Below are positions 26,865-34,643 of a stretch of DNA of 52,820 nucleotides, piece by piece. Positions within the stretch are counted from its first letter, which is position 1. Each line of letters opens with the position of its first letter. The DNA comes from Carboxylicivirga caseinilyticus (GTDB lineage Bacteria; Bacteroidota; Bacteroidia; Bacteroidales; Marinilabiliaceae). The notes beneath the pieces were generated by a model. That model searched no databases and had not been told where the DNA came from. It saw only the letters and a program-made list of their open reading frames with translations. The DNA is taken from the NCBI GenBank assembly GCA_025499705.1, contig JAFMVE010000043.1:1-52820 (forward strand), written 5' to 3'. A program made the position numbers and the translations under genes.

Positions 26865-28565
26865 TTAGTTTTGTTTATAGAAACCTAAGTCATCTATTGA
26901 AGAATTGAAGATAAATCCTGCTTTGGCATGATTATCTGCCTTTCCTCTTTTAATCATGATATCAGCCGAAGTACGGAAACTATCTTCGCGTTGAGTATCC
27001 AATACCAAAAGATAACCCATTACAATATTTCCGGCCATTTCAACTAAACGACGGGCATGAAAATCAATATACTCGTTATCTTTCACATCCACCACGGCCT
27101 TTACAGCACGTTCATACTCATCAGTCATACCAATTAACGTACGTCGATAGCCATGCAATTCAGGCTTCAGCTCCATCATTTCAAATTCGCGGATTCTGTC
27201 AAGATATCCACCTGTTGTAACCCCACGAATAGCCGCTACGACCTGTAGTTGAGTTGTTCCTTCATAAATGGAAGTAATACGTGCATCACGATAAATACGT
27301 TCCACCGGATAATCTTTCATAAAACCGGAGCCACCGTGAATTTGAACAGCATCGTAAGCCAACTGATTACTGTATTCACTTGAGATACCTTTCAACAGTG
27401 GAGTAAAGAAATCAGCCAGTTTCTGATAACGTTTCATCTCATTACGCTCTTCAGGCTCCAGCTTACGTTCTTCTGAAATATGCATGTAGGTTTTATAGAT
27501 GTCCACATAACGAGATGTTTCGTACAACAATGAACGGGAAGCATCAAGCTTTGCCTTCATCACAGCAAGCATTTCATAAACAGCAGGAAACTGTATAATT
27601 GACTTACCAAATTGCTTACGTTCCTCGGCATATGCCAAAGCTTCGCGATATGCCGCTTCAGACACACCTACAGATTGAGCACCAATACCCAAACGGGCAC
27701 CATTCATAAGAGCCATCACATATTTGATCAACCCCATTTTTCGAGATCCGACCAACTCAGCCGGAGCATCTTTAAACACCAGCTCACAGGTAGGTGAACC
27801 TTTGATACCCATCTTATTCTCTAAACGACGAACAATAACAGCTTTATGATTACGGTCGTAAATAAACATTGATAAACCACGACCATCATGAGTACCTTCT
27901 TCAGAACGAGCCAAAACCAATGAAACATGAGCATCACCGTTTGTAATAAAACGCTTCACCCCGTTCAGATACCATTTACCATCTTTTTCGTAAGCTTTTA
28001 ATTCAACAGCCTGCAAATCCGATCCGGCGTCTGGTTCTGTTAAGTCCATTGCAGCTGTTTCACCTTCTGAGATACGAGGCAGAAAACGTGCCTTCTGATC
28101 TTCATCAGCAAACTCATTAATAGTTTCGGCACAATCCTGTAATCCCCAAATATTAACGAAACCTGCATCAGCACGCGACACAATATCGGCAGCCATAATA
28201 TATGGTACAATTGGAAAATTAAGTCCTTTATATTTGCGAGGTAAGGTAATCCCCATCAACCCTGCTTTTACCAATGCATCCAGGTTTTCCTGTGTTCCCT
28301 TGGCATAAACCACCTCGTTATTAACAATTTTTGGTCCTTCCTGATCAACACCTTCAGCGTTTGGTGCAACAATATCCCCACAAATCTCCCCTACTATTTC
28401 CAATACTTTTTCGTAGCTATCCATGGCATCTTCAAAATCCATGGGTGCGTAATCAAATTTATCTTTGTCAGCAAAATTGCGCTCTTTAAGGGCTACAATT
28501 TTCTTCATCAACGGATGAGTCAGGTGGAATTTTAAGTCCTGATTATCTGTGAAAAAATTTGCCAT
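26865..28565 (-). CDS. Acyl-CoA dehydrogenase
   Basis: FAD-dependent acyl-CoA dehydrogenase of 566 residues, donating electrons to the ETF encoded just upstream. Recognised: AMDLTEPDAGSD and FITNGDAHVSLVLAR (FAD-binding beta domain), MGIKGSPTCELVF, ALAYAEERKQFGK, the C-terminal QIHGGSGFMKDYPVERIYRD and SIYEGTTQLQ, whose Glu is the expected catalytic base. It is longer than the roughly 380-residue classical enzymes: an N-terminal extension and about 130 residues after SIYEGTT. This long type is common beside etfBA in Bacteroidota. Chain-length preference is unknown. It is third in the operon, 139 bases after etfA. Confidence 0.93.
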   Translation of the reverse strand: MANFFTDNQDLKFHLTHPLMKKIVALKERNFADKDKFDYAPMDFEDAMDSYEKVLEIVGEICGDIVAPNAEGVDQEGPKIVNNEVVYAKGTQENLDALVKAGLMGITLPRKYKGLNFPIVPYIMAADIVSRADAGFVNIWGLQDCAETINEFADEDQKARFLPRISEGETAAMDLTEPDAGSDLQAVELKAYEKDGKWYLNGVKRFITNGDAHVSLVLARSEEGTHDGRGLSMFIYDRNHKAVIVRRLENKMGIKGSPTCELVFKDAPAELVGSRKMGLIKYVMALMNGARLGIGAQSVGVSEAAYREALAYAEERKQFGKSIIQFPAVYEMLAVMKAKLDASRSLLYETSRYVDIYKTYMHISEERKLEPEERNEMKRYQKLADFFTPLLKGISSEYSNQLAYDAVQIHGGSGFMKDYPVERIYRDARITSIYEGTTQLQVVAAIRGVTTGGYLDRIREFEMMELKPELHGYRRTLIGMTDEYERAVKAVVDVKDNEYIDFHARRLVEMAGNIVMGYLLVLDTQREDSFRTSADIMIKRGKADNHAKAGFIFNSSIDDLGFYKQN

Positions 28566-28628
28566 TTTGTTTTTGTATTATTGATTCCCCTGATGGGGTT
28601 TCATGATCCAACATTAATTTAAAATTGA

Positions 28629-28707
28629 TTATTAGACTTGGAGACTATAGACTATTAGATACAGAATTTTCGGTCTATCTATCTAAACGTCTAATGTCTA
28701 ACGTCTA
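28629..28707 (-). repeat. AGAC/GTCTA-rich imperfect inverted repeat between etfA and the dehydrogenase
   Basis: Three GTCTA units at 28689, 28696 and 28703 (7-base period) face AGAC units at 28634, 28642 and 28649; ATTAGAC (28631-28637) is complementary to GTCTAAT (28689-28695). The right arm overlaps the etfA stop codon. In the transcript it could fold into a long imperfect stem. Confidence 0.5.
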
Positions 28708-29724
28708 TTTCGTGTTCTGCTTATAGAACTTAATCAGCTTAGGCACCACTTCGCCAACATCGCCAGTGATAGCGTAATCGGCAATTTTATTGATTGGTGC
28801 ATTAGGATCGTTGTTAATGGCAATGATCATAGAAGACTCTTCCATACCTGCTGTATGCTGAATCTGACCTGAAATACCACACGCAATATATAATTTTGGT
28901 CGAACTGTTACTCCTGTCTGTCCAATCTGACGTTCATGCTCAGCAAAACCGGCATCCACCGCTGCACGCGAAGCACCTACTTCGGCACCCAGCACCTCTG
29001 CAAGTTCAAACAACAGGTCGAAATTCTCTTTCGATCCAACACCATACCCACCTGAAACAATGATGGATGAGTTCTTAATATTCACCTTTGATTTTTCCAT
29101 GTGGCGTTCAATAACTTTTACCACTAAATCTTCAGGTTTCAATATTGCATCAACATCTATTTTATTTACTTTTCCTTTATAGGTAGCATCGAAAATTTCT
29201 TTTTTCATTACTCCCTCACGCACTGTGGCCATCTGTGGACGGCAATCGGGATTGATAATAGTTGCAACGATATTACCACCAAAGGCGGGACGAATCTGGT
29301 ACAACAGATTCTCATATGTCTTACCGGCTTTTTTATCTTCGTGCGGACCTATCTCCAAAGAAGTACAATCTGCTGTTAAACCACTTTGTAAAGCAGAAGA
29401 AACACGAGGTCCTAAATCACGACCAAATGTAGAAGCACCCAATAATGCAATCTGTGGTTCTTCTTTTTTAAATAAGTCAACAATAACAGAAGTATGTGGA
29501 AGAGTTGTATAAGGATCTAATCGCTCATCGTCACCAATATGAATCACATCAGCACCGTAAGGATACAATTCTTTTTCAATTCCTTTTAAATTATGCCCCA
29601 GCACCAATGCTTCGAGCTTACATTTTAACTGGTTGGCAAGGGAACGGCCTTTGGTCATCAGCTCCAGGCTAACATCGGCTATCTTTCCCTCATCTACTTC
29701 GCAAATAACAAATACGTTGTTCAT
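28705..29724 (-). CDS. etfA: Electron transfer flavoprotein alpha subunit
   Basis: FAD-carrying alpha subunit of ETF, 339 residues. It passes electrons from acyl-CoA dehydrogenase to the quinone pool or another acceptor. The C-terminal FAD domain is clear: SGGYGVGSKENF, VGASRAAVDAGF, QIGQTGVTVRPKLYIACGISGQIQH and IAINNDPNAPI. The N-terminal domain has LLGASTFGRDLGPRVS. It follows etfB by 21 bases. The stop lies within the GTCTA repeat. Confidence 0.96.
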   Translation of the reverse strand: MNNVFVICEVDEGKIADVSLELMTKGRSLANQLKCKLEALVLGHNLKGIEKELYPYGADVIHIGDDERLDPYTTLPHTSVIVDLFKKEEPQIALLGASTFGRDLGPRVSSALQSGLTADCTSLEIGPHEDKKAGKTYENLLYQIRPAFGGNIVATIINPDCRPQMATVREGVMKKEIFDATYKGKVNKIDVDAILKPEDLVVKVIERHMEKSKVNIKNSSIIVSGGYGVGSKENFDLLFELAEVLGAEVGASRAAVDAGFAEHERQIGQTGVTVRPKLYIACGISGQIQHTAGMEESSMIIAINNDPNAPINKIADYAITGDVGEVVPKLIKFYKQNTK

Positions 29725-29745
29725 GTTTAATGATTTCTAAATCGA

Positions 29746-30618
29746 TTAGCCGATTGTATGGTTAGCAATAAGTTCTTTCATTAATTCGTCGATTTCCTCA
29801 TCAGCAGGTGTTAAATGCTTAGCCTCTTTTGCCTGAAATACAACATTTTCAATCTTTTTCACCTTAGTTGGTGAACCAGACAGACCTAACCAGTTCATAT
29901 CGGATTCGATATCATTAACACTCCACTCTTCAATGTTAAGATAAGGACGATCAGCAGTTAAATCGATGTAATCTTCAGCTTCACCCTGACGTTCTGTAAT
30001 CGTTCGGGCGTGCTTAAATTTCATTAATAGTTTGGCATTACGTGGACGACATTCAGGAGCACTGGCATTCACTGTGATCACACCCGGCAAAGGCATTTCA
30101 ACAGTTTCGACACCTCTTTCCAGTCGTCGTTTAATGGTTATTGAACCGCCTTCAGCCGAAATTACTTCCTCGGCATATGTTACTTGTGGTAATCCTAATT
30201 TTTCAGCGACTTGTGGCCCAACCTGAGCTGTATCTCCATCAATCGCTTGTCGGCCGGCGATAATCAGATCAATCTTACTCATTTTCTTTAGGGCACAAGA
30301 CAATGCATAAGAAGTAGCCAATGTATCAGATCCGGCAAAAGCACGGTCGGTAAGCAAGTATCCATTATCAGCACCTCGATATAAACCTTCTCTGATAATA
30401 TCGGCTGCACGACCTGGTCCCATCGTTAGAATAGTGATTGTGGTACCCGGATACTTATCTTTCAATCTTAGGGCTTGCTCAAGTGCATTCAGATCCTCAG
30501 GATTGAAAATTGCCGGCAAAGCTGCACGATTAACAGTCCCGTCTGCTTTCATGGCATCTTTGCCTACATTTCGGGTGTCCGGCACTTGCTTGGCAAGAAC
30601 AATTACATTTAATCCCAT
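29746..30618 (-). CDS. etfB: Electron transfer flavoprotein beta subunit
   Basis: Beta subunit of ETF, 290 residues. Seen: VLAKQVPDTRNVG at the start, NPEDLNALEQALRLKD, the nucleotide-binding AGRQAIDGDTAQVGPQVAEKLG, and RRLERGVETVEMPLPGVITV, the signature loop that contacts the dehydrogenase. The start is set at ATG 30616-30618. An in-frame start at 30657 would add 13 residues, but it overlaps the TATATTTG promoter box and homologues begin at this Met. First gene of the etfB-etfA-dehydrogenase operon. Confidence 0.95.
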   Translation of the reverse strand: MGLNVIVLAKQVPDTRNVGKDAMKADGTVNRAALPAIFNPEDLNALEQALRLKDKYPGTTITILTMGPGRAADIIREGLYRGADNGYLLTDRAFAGSDTLATSYALSCALKKMSKIDLIIAGRQAIDGDTAQVGPQVAEKLGLPQVTYAEEVISAEGGSITIKRRLERGVETVEMPLPGVITVNASAPECRPRNAKLLMKFKHARTITERQGEAEDYIDLTADRPYLNIEEWSVNDIESDMNWLGLSGSPTKVKKIENVVFQAKEAKHLTPADEEIDELMKELIANHTIG

Positions 30619-30654
30619 CGTTTCAATTTTTGGTAAAGAATTATTAACGGTTGA

Positions 30655-30683
30655 CAAATATATTAAAATAAGCGAATTAACAA
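30655..30683 (-). promoter_or_regulatory. Promoter of the etfBA operon
   Basis: The minus strand reads TATATTTG (30655-30662) with a TTG (30681-30683) 18 bases upstream as a possible -33 box. The predicted leader is about 32 bases. Confidence 0.5.
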
Positions 30684-30951
30684 TACGAAGCCTTTATTAT
30701 TGAAATACTGATACATACAACAATTTATCTAATTTTATAATTTCGTAACTTTTTTATCAATTACAATCCCTTACCACATACATAACACTGTAATACTGAT
30801 CATTAGATATATGTATTTATTTAAGCATTTCAGGTACTTTTAGCATATGAAAGCAATGAACAAAATCTTAACTGATTTGCTTTATTTATAATTAGTTTAA
30901 GTAAACAAAAAATGGTTGTTATTATATTGCAATTCATCTAAAAGAGCACCC
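30684..30951. other. Intergenic region between divergent etfB and msrB
   Basis: The full gap from etfB to msrB is 333 bases. Beyond the etf promoter it is AT-rich; no frame, hairpin or repeat stood out. Confidence 0.45.
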
Positions 30952-31410
30952 ATGAGAAAGTCGGTCTACATTTTTGTTATTTCATATATTTTCACACTAG
31001 TTCTAACACCTGCAATCATGTCACAAAACGATAGTACCAAGATAAAACTGAATCCATTAACACAAGAAGAACAACGAGTTATATTGCACAAAGGAACTGA
31101 ACTACCTTATACTGGTAAGTACACTGACAATAAAGAAAAAGGAACATATGTGTGCAAACAATGCAATGCCCCATTATATCATTCCAGTGATAAGTTTGAT
31201 TCACATTGCGGATGGCCAAGTTTTGATAATGAAATTGAGGGTGCTGTAACCCGATTACCTGATGCTGATGGAAGAAGGACTGAAATAATATGTTCAACCT
31301 GTAAAGGACATCTAGGTCATGTTTTTTTAGGTGAAGGTTTTACACCTAAGAATACCCGCCATTGTGTCAATTCTATCTCATTGATCTTTGTACCCGACAA
31401 AGAAAAATGA
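30952..31410 (+). CDS. msrB: Exported peptide-methionine (R)-S-oxide reductase MsrB
   Basis: Methionine sulfoxide reductase B with a signal peptide (residues 1-25, ending IMSQ), 152 residues in all. It repairs Met-R-sulfoxide in exported proteins. Seen: two zinc-binding pairs CKQC and [20 protein letters not shown] and the catalytic Cys in RHCVNSISL. The start at ATG 30952 is chosen because the signal peptide begins there; an upstream in-frame TTG at 30916 is not needed. Monocistronic. MsrA is not fused or adjacent. Confidence 0.94.
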   Translation: MRKSVYIFVISYIFTLVLTPAIMSQNDSTKIKLNPLTQEEQRVILHKGTELPYTGKYTDNKEKGTYVCKQCNAPLYHSSDKFDSHCGWPSFDNEIEGAVTRLPDADGRRTEIICSTCKGHLGHVFLGEGFTPKNTRHCVNSISLIFVPDKEK

Positions 31411-31478
31411 AATATGATGTTAAATAGTTTAGATTATATGGTATATTTAAAATATAATTCTAATCTAAACTAACATTC

Positions 31479-31886
31479 ATGTTACAATTCTCCGATTACT
31501 TCGACGAAGTAAAATGTTATGCCGCCACTTTAATAAAAATGGCAAATGCTGATAATAAATTAACTGCTGCAGAGAACATGTGGCTAGGATTTGTTACTGT
31601 AAGCATGGGGATTAAACCTTCGGAACTGGATGAAATAAAAGTTAACCTCGACAAATTTAACTTCCAGTCACCAAGCACAGAAAAAGAACGATTCTTCCTG
31701 TTTTTCAGGGTAATTCAATTAATGAAGGTTGATTTAAATATTGATGAGAAAGAATTGGAAATGTGCCGAAATTTAGGATCCCGCCTCAACATTAATAAAG
31801 AAAAAGTTGATTCTGTACTTTCATTTGTAAAAGAAAAAGAAAAACAGCTAATACAATTTGAAGAAGTAGAAGAATTATTAAGATAA
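31479..31886 (+). CDS. TerB-like all-helical protein
   Basis: Soluble protein of 135 residues. Two related helical segments with acidic loops, MANADNKLTAAENMWL (about 21-36) and MKVDLNIDEKELEMCRNLG (about 82-100), resemble the paired metal-binding repeats of TerB/TerB-like (DjlA N-terminal) domains. There is no signal peptide or membrane segment. Function is unknown. It ends in a Glu/Lys-rich helix. It lies 68 bases after msrB and could be co-transcribed with it. A bidirectional hairpin follows. Confidence 0.7.
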   Translation: MLQFSDYFDEVKCYAATLIKMANADNKLTAAENMWLGFVTVSMGIKPSELDEIKVNLDKFNFQSPSTEKERFFLFFRVIQLMKVDLNIDEKELEMCRNLGSRLNINKEKVDSVLSFVKEKEKQLIQFEEVEELLR

Positions 31887-31891
31887 AAAAT

Positions 31892-31918
31892 AAGGGCGTT
31901 TCTACGCCCTTGATTTTC
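31892..31918. terminator. Bidirectional terminator between convergent genes
   Basis: AAGGGCG (31892-31898) pairs with CGCCCTT (31905-31911). GATTTTCTC follows on the plus strand and a longer T-run on the minus strand. The stop codon of the minus-strand gene lies in the loop. Confidence 0.75.
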
Positions 31919-32372
31919 TCTCCCCACAACATTTTCCTGTGATATAGGCTACCGGACAGGTTGATGCAAAAGAACAATCTTCCGGCAGATAATCACACAT
32001 TTCGAGATCAACAAATGTTCCCTCTTCAGGGTAGACAATATGATCTATATACTCCCTTAACTGTCCGTATCGTATCGAATCTGTAATTTCATTCCAAAAT
32101 ATTGGATTCAAACCATAGGCATTAAATACTTTAACCATAACATTGGTTAATGCGCTTGCCTCGAACTCACTTAAAAAACTAACTTTCGGAAAAACAAATT
32201 TCTCCATTCCAATAAGATCCGATAACTGAATTCCCCCTTCTTCATCATCCATCATTGGAAAATAACCTAAACTATCTGAAGAATCAAAGAATAATGACAG
32301 CTTCTGACCTGCCTTCTCAAGAGAAACCTCTAAATCCTCAATCAATTGTTCAACATATCTTTTCATCCACAT
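31902..32372 (-). CDS. Hypothetical protein with Cys-rich C-terminus
   Basis: Not recognised. 156 residues (or 154 from the second Met, 32366). The first 125 residues look soluble and mostly helical, with an acidic patch. The last 35 residues hold six Cys: CDYLPEDC, TCPV and GKCCGE. The spacing could bind a metal or an iron-sulfur cluster, but matches no ferredoxin pattern I know. It is divergent from the LutA-like gene, itself a Cys-rich Fe-S protein. Coding is supported by the shared terminator and ordinary codon use. Confidence 0.65.
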   Translation of the reverse strand: MWMKRYVEQLIEDLEVSLEKAGQKLSLFFDSSDSLGYFPMMDDEEGGIQLSDLIGMEKFVFPKVSFLSEFEASALTNVMVKVFNAYGLNPIFWNEITDSIRYGQLREYIDHIVYPEEGTFVDLEMCDYLPEDCSFASTCPVAYITGKCCGERKSRA

Positions 32373-32509
32373 TGCGTTGTCCCTCCTTTTGTGGCGTTGA
32401 ACGCAAAAATTATTGGGTAGTTATAAAAGTTAGAGATGTCATTAAGTTATTGTTGATGAGCATATCCATATGTATGTCTAAAAGACAAATATTATATTTA
32501 AATAAATTA

Positions 32510-32542
32510 TTGATCATGGTTCTGATTGTGTTTCTATCTTTG
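32510..32542 (+). promoter_or_regulatory. Promoter of the LutA-like gene
   Basis: TTG at 32510-32512 (-33) and TATCTTTG at 32535-32542 (-7), 22 bases apart. ATG 32566 follows 23 bases later. Confidence 0.55.
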
Positions 32543-32565
32543 TTGTAGTACAAAATAATAATGGC

Positions 32566-33273
32566 ATGATTGTAGATTTATTTGTCCCCTGTTTTATTGA
32601 TCAGATGTTTGCTGAGACTGCTTTTAACGTTATCCACCTGTTAGAAAAAGCAGGATGCGAAGTAAACTACAATCCTGAACAAACTTGTTGCGGACAAGCA
32701 CTATTTAACAGTGGCGATGTAAAGCATGCCTCGAAGCTCGCAAATAAATTTGTAAAAGATTTCCCTAATGATCGTCCTGTAATAACACCTTCAGCTTCAT
32801 GTGCCGGTTATATTCGAAAACATTATGCCAGTTTAATTGATTCAAAGGAAGCCGAACGGCTAAAAAACAGTGTTTATGAATTAACCGACTTTCTTATAAA
32901 TCATCTTAAGTTTGATGATTTTAAAGCCTGTTTTCCTCATAAAGTAACCTATCATGATGCCTGTTCGGCATTAAGAGAATATGGGATCTATAATGAACCT
33001 CGTCAATTATTGAGAAAAGTAGAAGGGCTGGAATTAATTGAGATGCAAAAGAATACCGAGTGCTGTGGTTTTGGTGGAACCTTCATGGTAAAACATTCAG
33101 CTATATCAACAGCTATGACTGAACAAAAAGTTGAAAATGCATTAGCAACAGGTGCAGAATACATTGTCTCCAGCGAAGCTTCTTGTTTGCTAAATATCCA
33201 AAGCTATATAAACGCTCAAAAGCTTCCCATTAAAACCATTCATATTGCCGATGTACTAGCCTCAATCAAATAA
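32566..33273 (+). CDS. LutA/YkgE-like Cys-rich (CCG) Fe-S oxidoreductase subunit
   Basis: Protein of 235 residues with two CCG domains: TCCGQALFNSG (about residues 40-50) and ECCGFGGTF (about 165-173), each with a partner Cys (VPCF, YHDACSALR). In B. subtilis LutA works with LutB and LutC to oxidise L-lactate to pyruvate. Neither lutB nor lutC is in this window, so the protein is an orphan copy or its partners are elsewhere. It is followed after four bases by a GNAT gene, likely one transcript. Confidence 0.9.
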   Translation: MIVDLFVPCFIDQMFAETAFNVIHLLEKAGCEVNYNPEQTCCGQALFNSGDVKHASKLANKFVKDFPNDRPVITPSASCAGYIRKHYASLIDSKEAERLKNSVYELTDFLINHLKFDDFKACFPHKVTYHDACSALREYGIYNEPRQLLRKVEGLELIEMQKNTECCGFGGTFMVKHSAISTAMTEQKVENALATGAEYIVSSEASCLLNIQSYINAQKLPIKTIHIADVLASIK

Positions 33274-33277
33274 TCCA

Positions 33278-33796
33278 ATGATAAACAAGTCCTCAATTAC
33301 TTCTGACAGACTGATTTTACAACCCTTAAATGATGATCATTTGGATACCCTCTTAAATATCTATAACAGCGAAACCAATATGAAATATATTCCTAATGCT
33401 CATAAAAAATGGACATTAAAGGAACTAAAAGCTAAATACCATAAATTTGAAACATATCATGAATATGGTATTTATGCCATTATCTTTAAAGAATCAGGTA
33501 AAATAATTGGCGAAGCTGGCTTATTCGATTACAATAACAATGCACATATAGTTGAACTAGGATACATTATTGATTCCGAATTTTGGCATATCGGTTTAGG
33601 TACTGAGGTTTGTCAGACCTTAATTAACCATTGCTTTAACGAAGCAGGCTTCACAACTATCATAGCCCGAATGTATGCCGATAACAAAGCTTCAGTTAAA
33701 GTCTCTGAAAAATGTGGAATGCTGCTAACATCGACATTTACAGATTCCAATGGAAAGCAAGGCCTTGAATACAGAAGCGTTAAACCAGCTATTTAA
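33278..33796 (+). CDS. GNAT acetyltransferase, RimJ/RimL-like
   Basis: GNAT-family acetyltransferase of 172 residues. The N-terminus (SDRLILQPLNDDHL), KIIGEAGLFDY, ELGYIIDSEFWHIGLGTE (acetyl-CoA loop, GLGTE) and ARMYADNKASVKVSEKCGM match the RimJ/RimL type, which acetylates protein N-termini or small amines. Substrate unknown. It lies four bases after the LutA-like gene, and its end overlaps the convergent DUF2520 gene by eight bases. Confidence 0.87.
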   Translation: MINKSSITSDRLILQPLNDDHLDTLLNIYNSETNMKYIPNAHKKWTLKELKAKYHKFETYHEYGIYAIIFKESGKIIGEAGLFDYNNNAHIVELGYIIDSEFWHIGLGTEVCQTLINHCFNEAGFTTIIARMYADNKASVKVSEKCGMLLTSTFTDSNGKQGLEYRSVKPAI

Positions 33797-34550
33797 TTCG
33801 CTTTAAAATACCAGCTGTCAATAATTCATAAATCTGAGACAGCTCATCATTCGAAGCCAATATATCTTTATGCTTCTGTATTGTCTGTTGATCATCACGC
33901 GAAGCAGGACCAGTTTGTGTTTCTGATGGTTTCATTTTTTGAACTTTACTGGCAGTTTCAGAAATTAACGGTTGTAACAGACTAAATGGTAATCCACCTT
34001 CTGTCAATACCTCATCAGCCAAATTATACATCAGATTAACAAAGTTGCAGGAATAAACAGCAGCAATATGCAATTTAAGCCTTTGTTGCGAATCAGCCTT
34101 TAGAACAGTCTTACTTAATGTATGTCCTAAATTCATTAGTATTTCTGTATTCTTCTCAGTATTACATTCAACCAGCACTGGCACATTGCCAAAGTTCATT
34201 TTACTTGCTTTGGTAAATGTTTGAAAAGGATAAAACACACCATAATTCTCAAATCTACTTAGAAGTTCAAGTCCCACACTTCCTGCAGTATGCACAACCA
34301 AACCTTTTACAATTGGCACCTTATTAACTACCTCAGCCAGTGCATCATCTTTAACCGAAATGATATAGACATCGGCAGTTGTATCAATTTTATTTAAATC
34401 AGTTATCCCTGTTGACTCAATGCTGGCCGATAAATTAATTGCATTTTCTTTGCTTCTGCTATAAACCTGACTAATCTTATGTCCGGCTTCAAACAAAGCA
34501 TTACCCATATGGGTTGCAACATTACCTGAACCAATCAATACAATTCGCAT
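33789..34550 (-). CDS. Rossmann-fold DUF2520 protein (ProC/F420-oxidoreductase-like)
   Basis: Protein of 253 residues. The N-terminal NAD(P)-binding Rossmann domain begins MRIVLIGSGNVATHMG (GxGNVA), with VYIISVKDDAL and HTAGSVG as in ProC-like dehydrogenases. The C-terminal helical DUF2520 domain shows FYPFQTFTK, the LHIAAVYSCNFVNLMY helix and the QTGPASRDD motif. The family is conserved in Bacteroidota with no proven reaction; a dehydrogenase is inferred. Confidence 0.88.
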   Translation of the reverse strand: MRIVLIGSGNVATHMGNALFEAGHKISQVYSRSKENAINLSASIESTGITDLNKIDTTADVYIISVKDDALAEVVNKVPIVKGLVVHTAGSVGLELLSRFENYGVFYPFQTFTKASKMNFGNVPVLVECNTEKNTEILMNLGHTLSKTVLKADSQQRLKLHIAAVYSCNFVNLMYNLADEVLTEGGLPFSLLQPLISETASKVQKMKPSETQTGPASRDDQQTIQKHKDILASNDELSQIYELLTAGILKRIK

Positions 34551-34643
34551 AACTCTTATTTTTACCTTGCGAAGATATAAATGAAAAACGAATGTTCAGA
34601 GTTGCAATTTTCAATAGTTTTTTATCAATAGATAATCTGGTTG

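Noticed and set aside
30619-30657. Upstream start for etfB
   Set aside because: It overlaps the predicted -7 box and adds 13 residues absent from the family.
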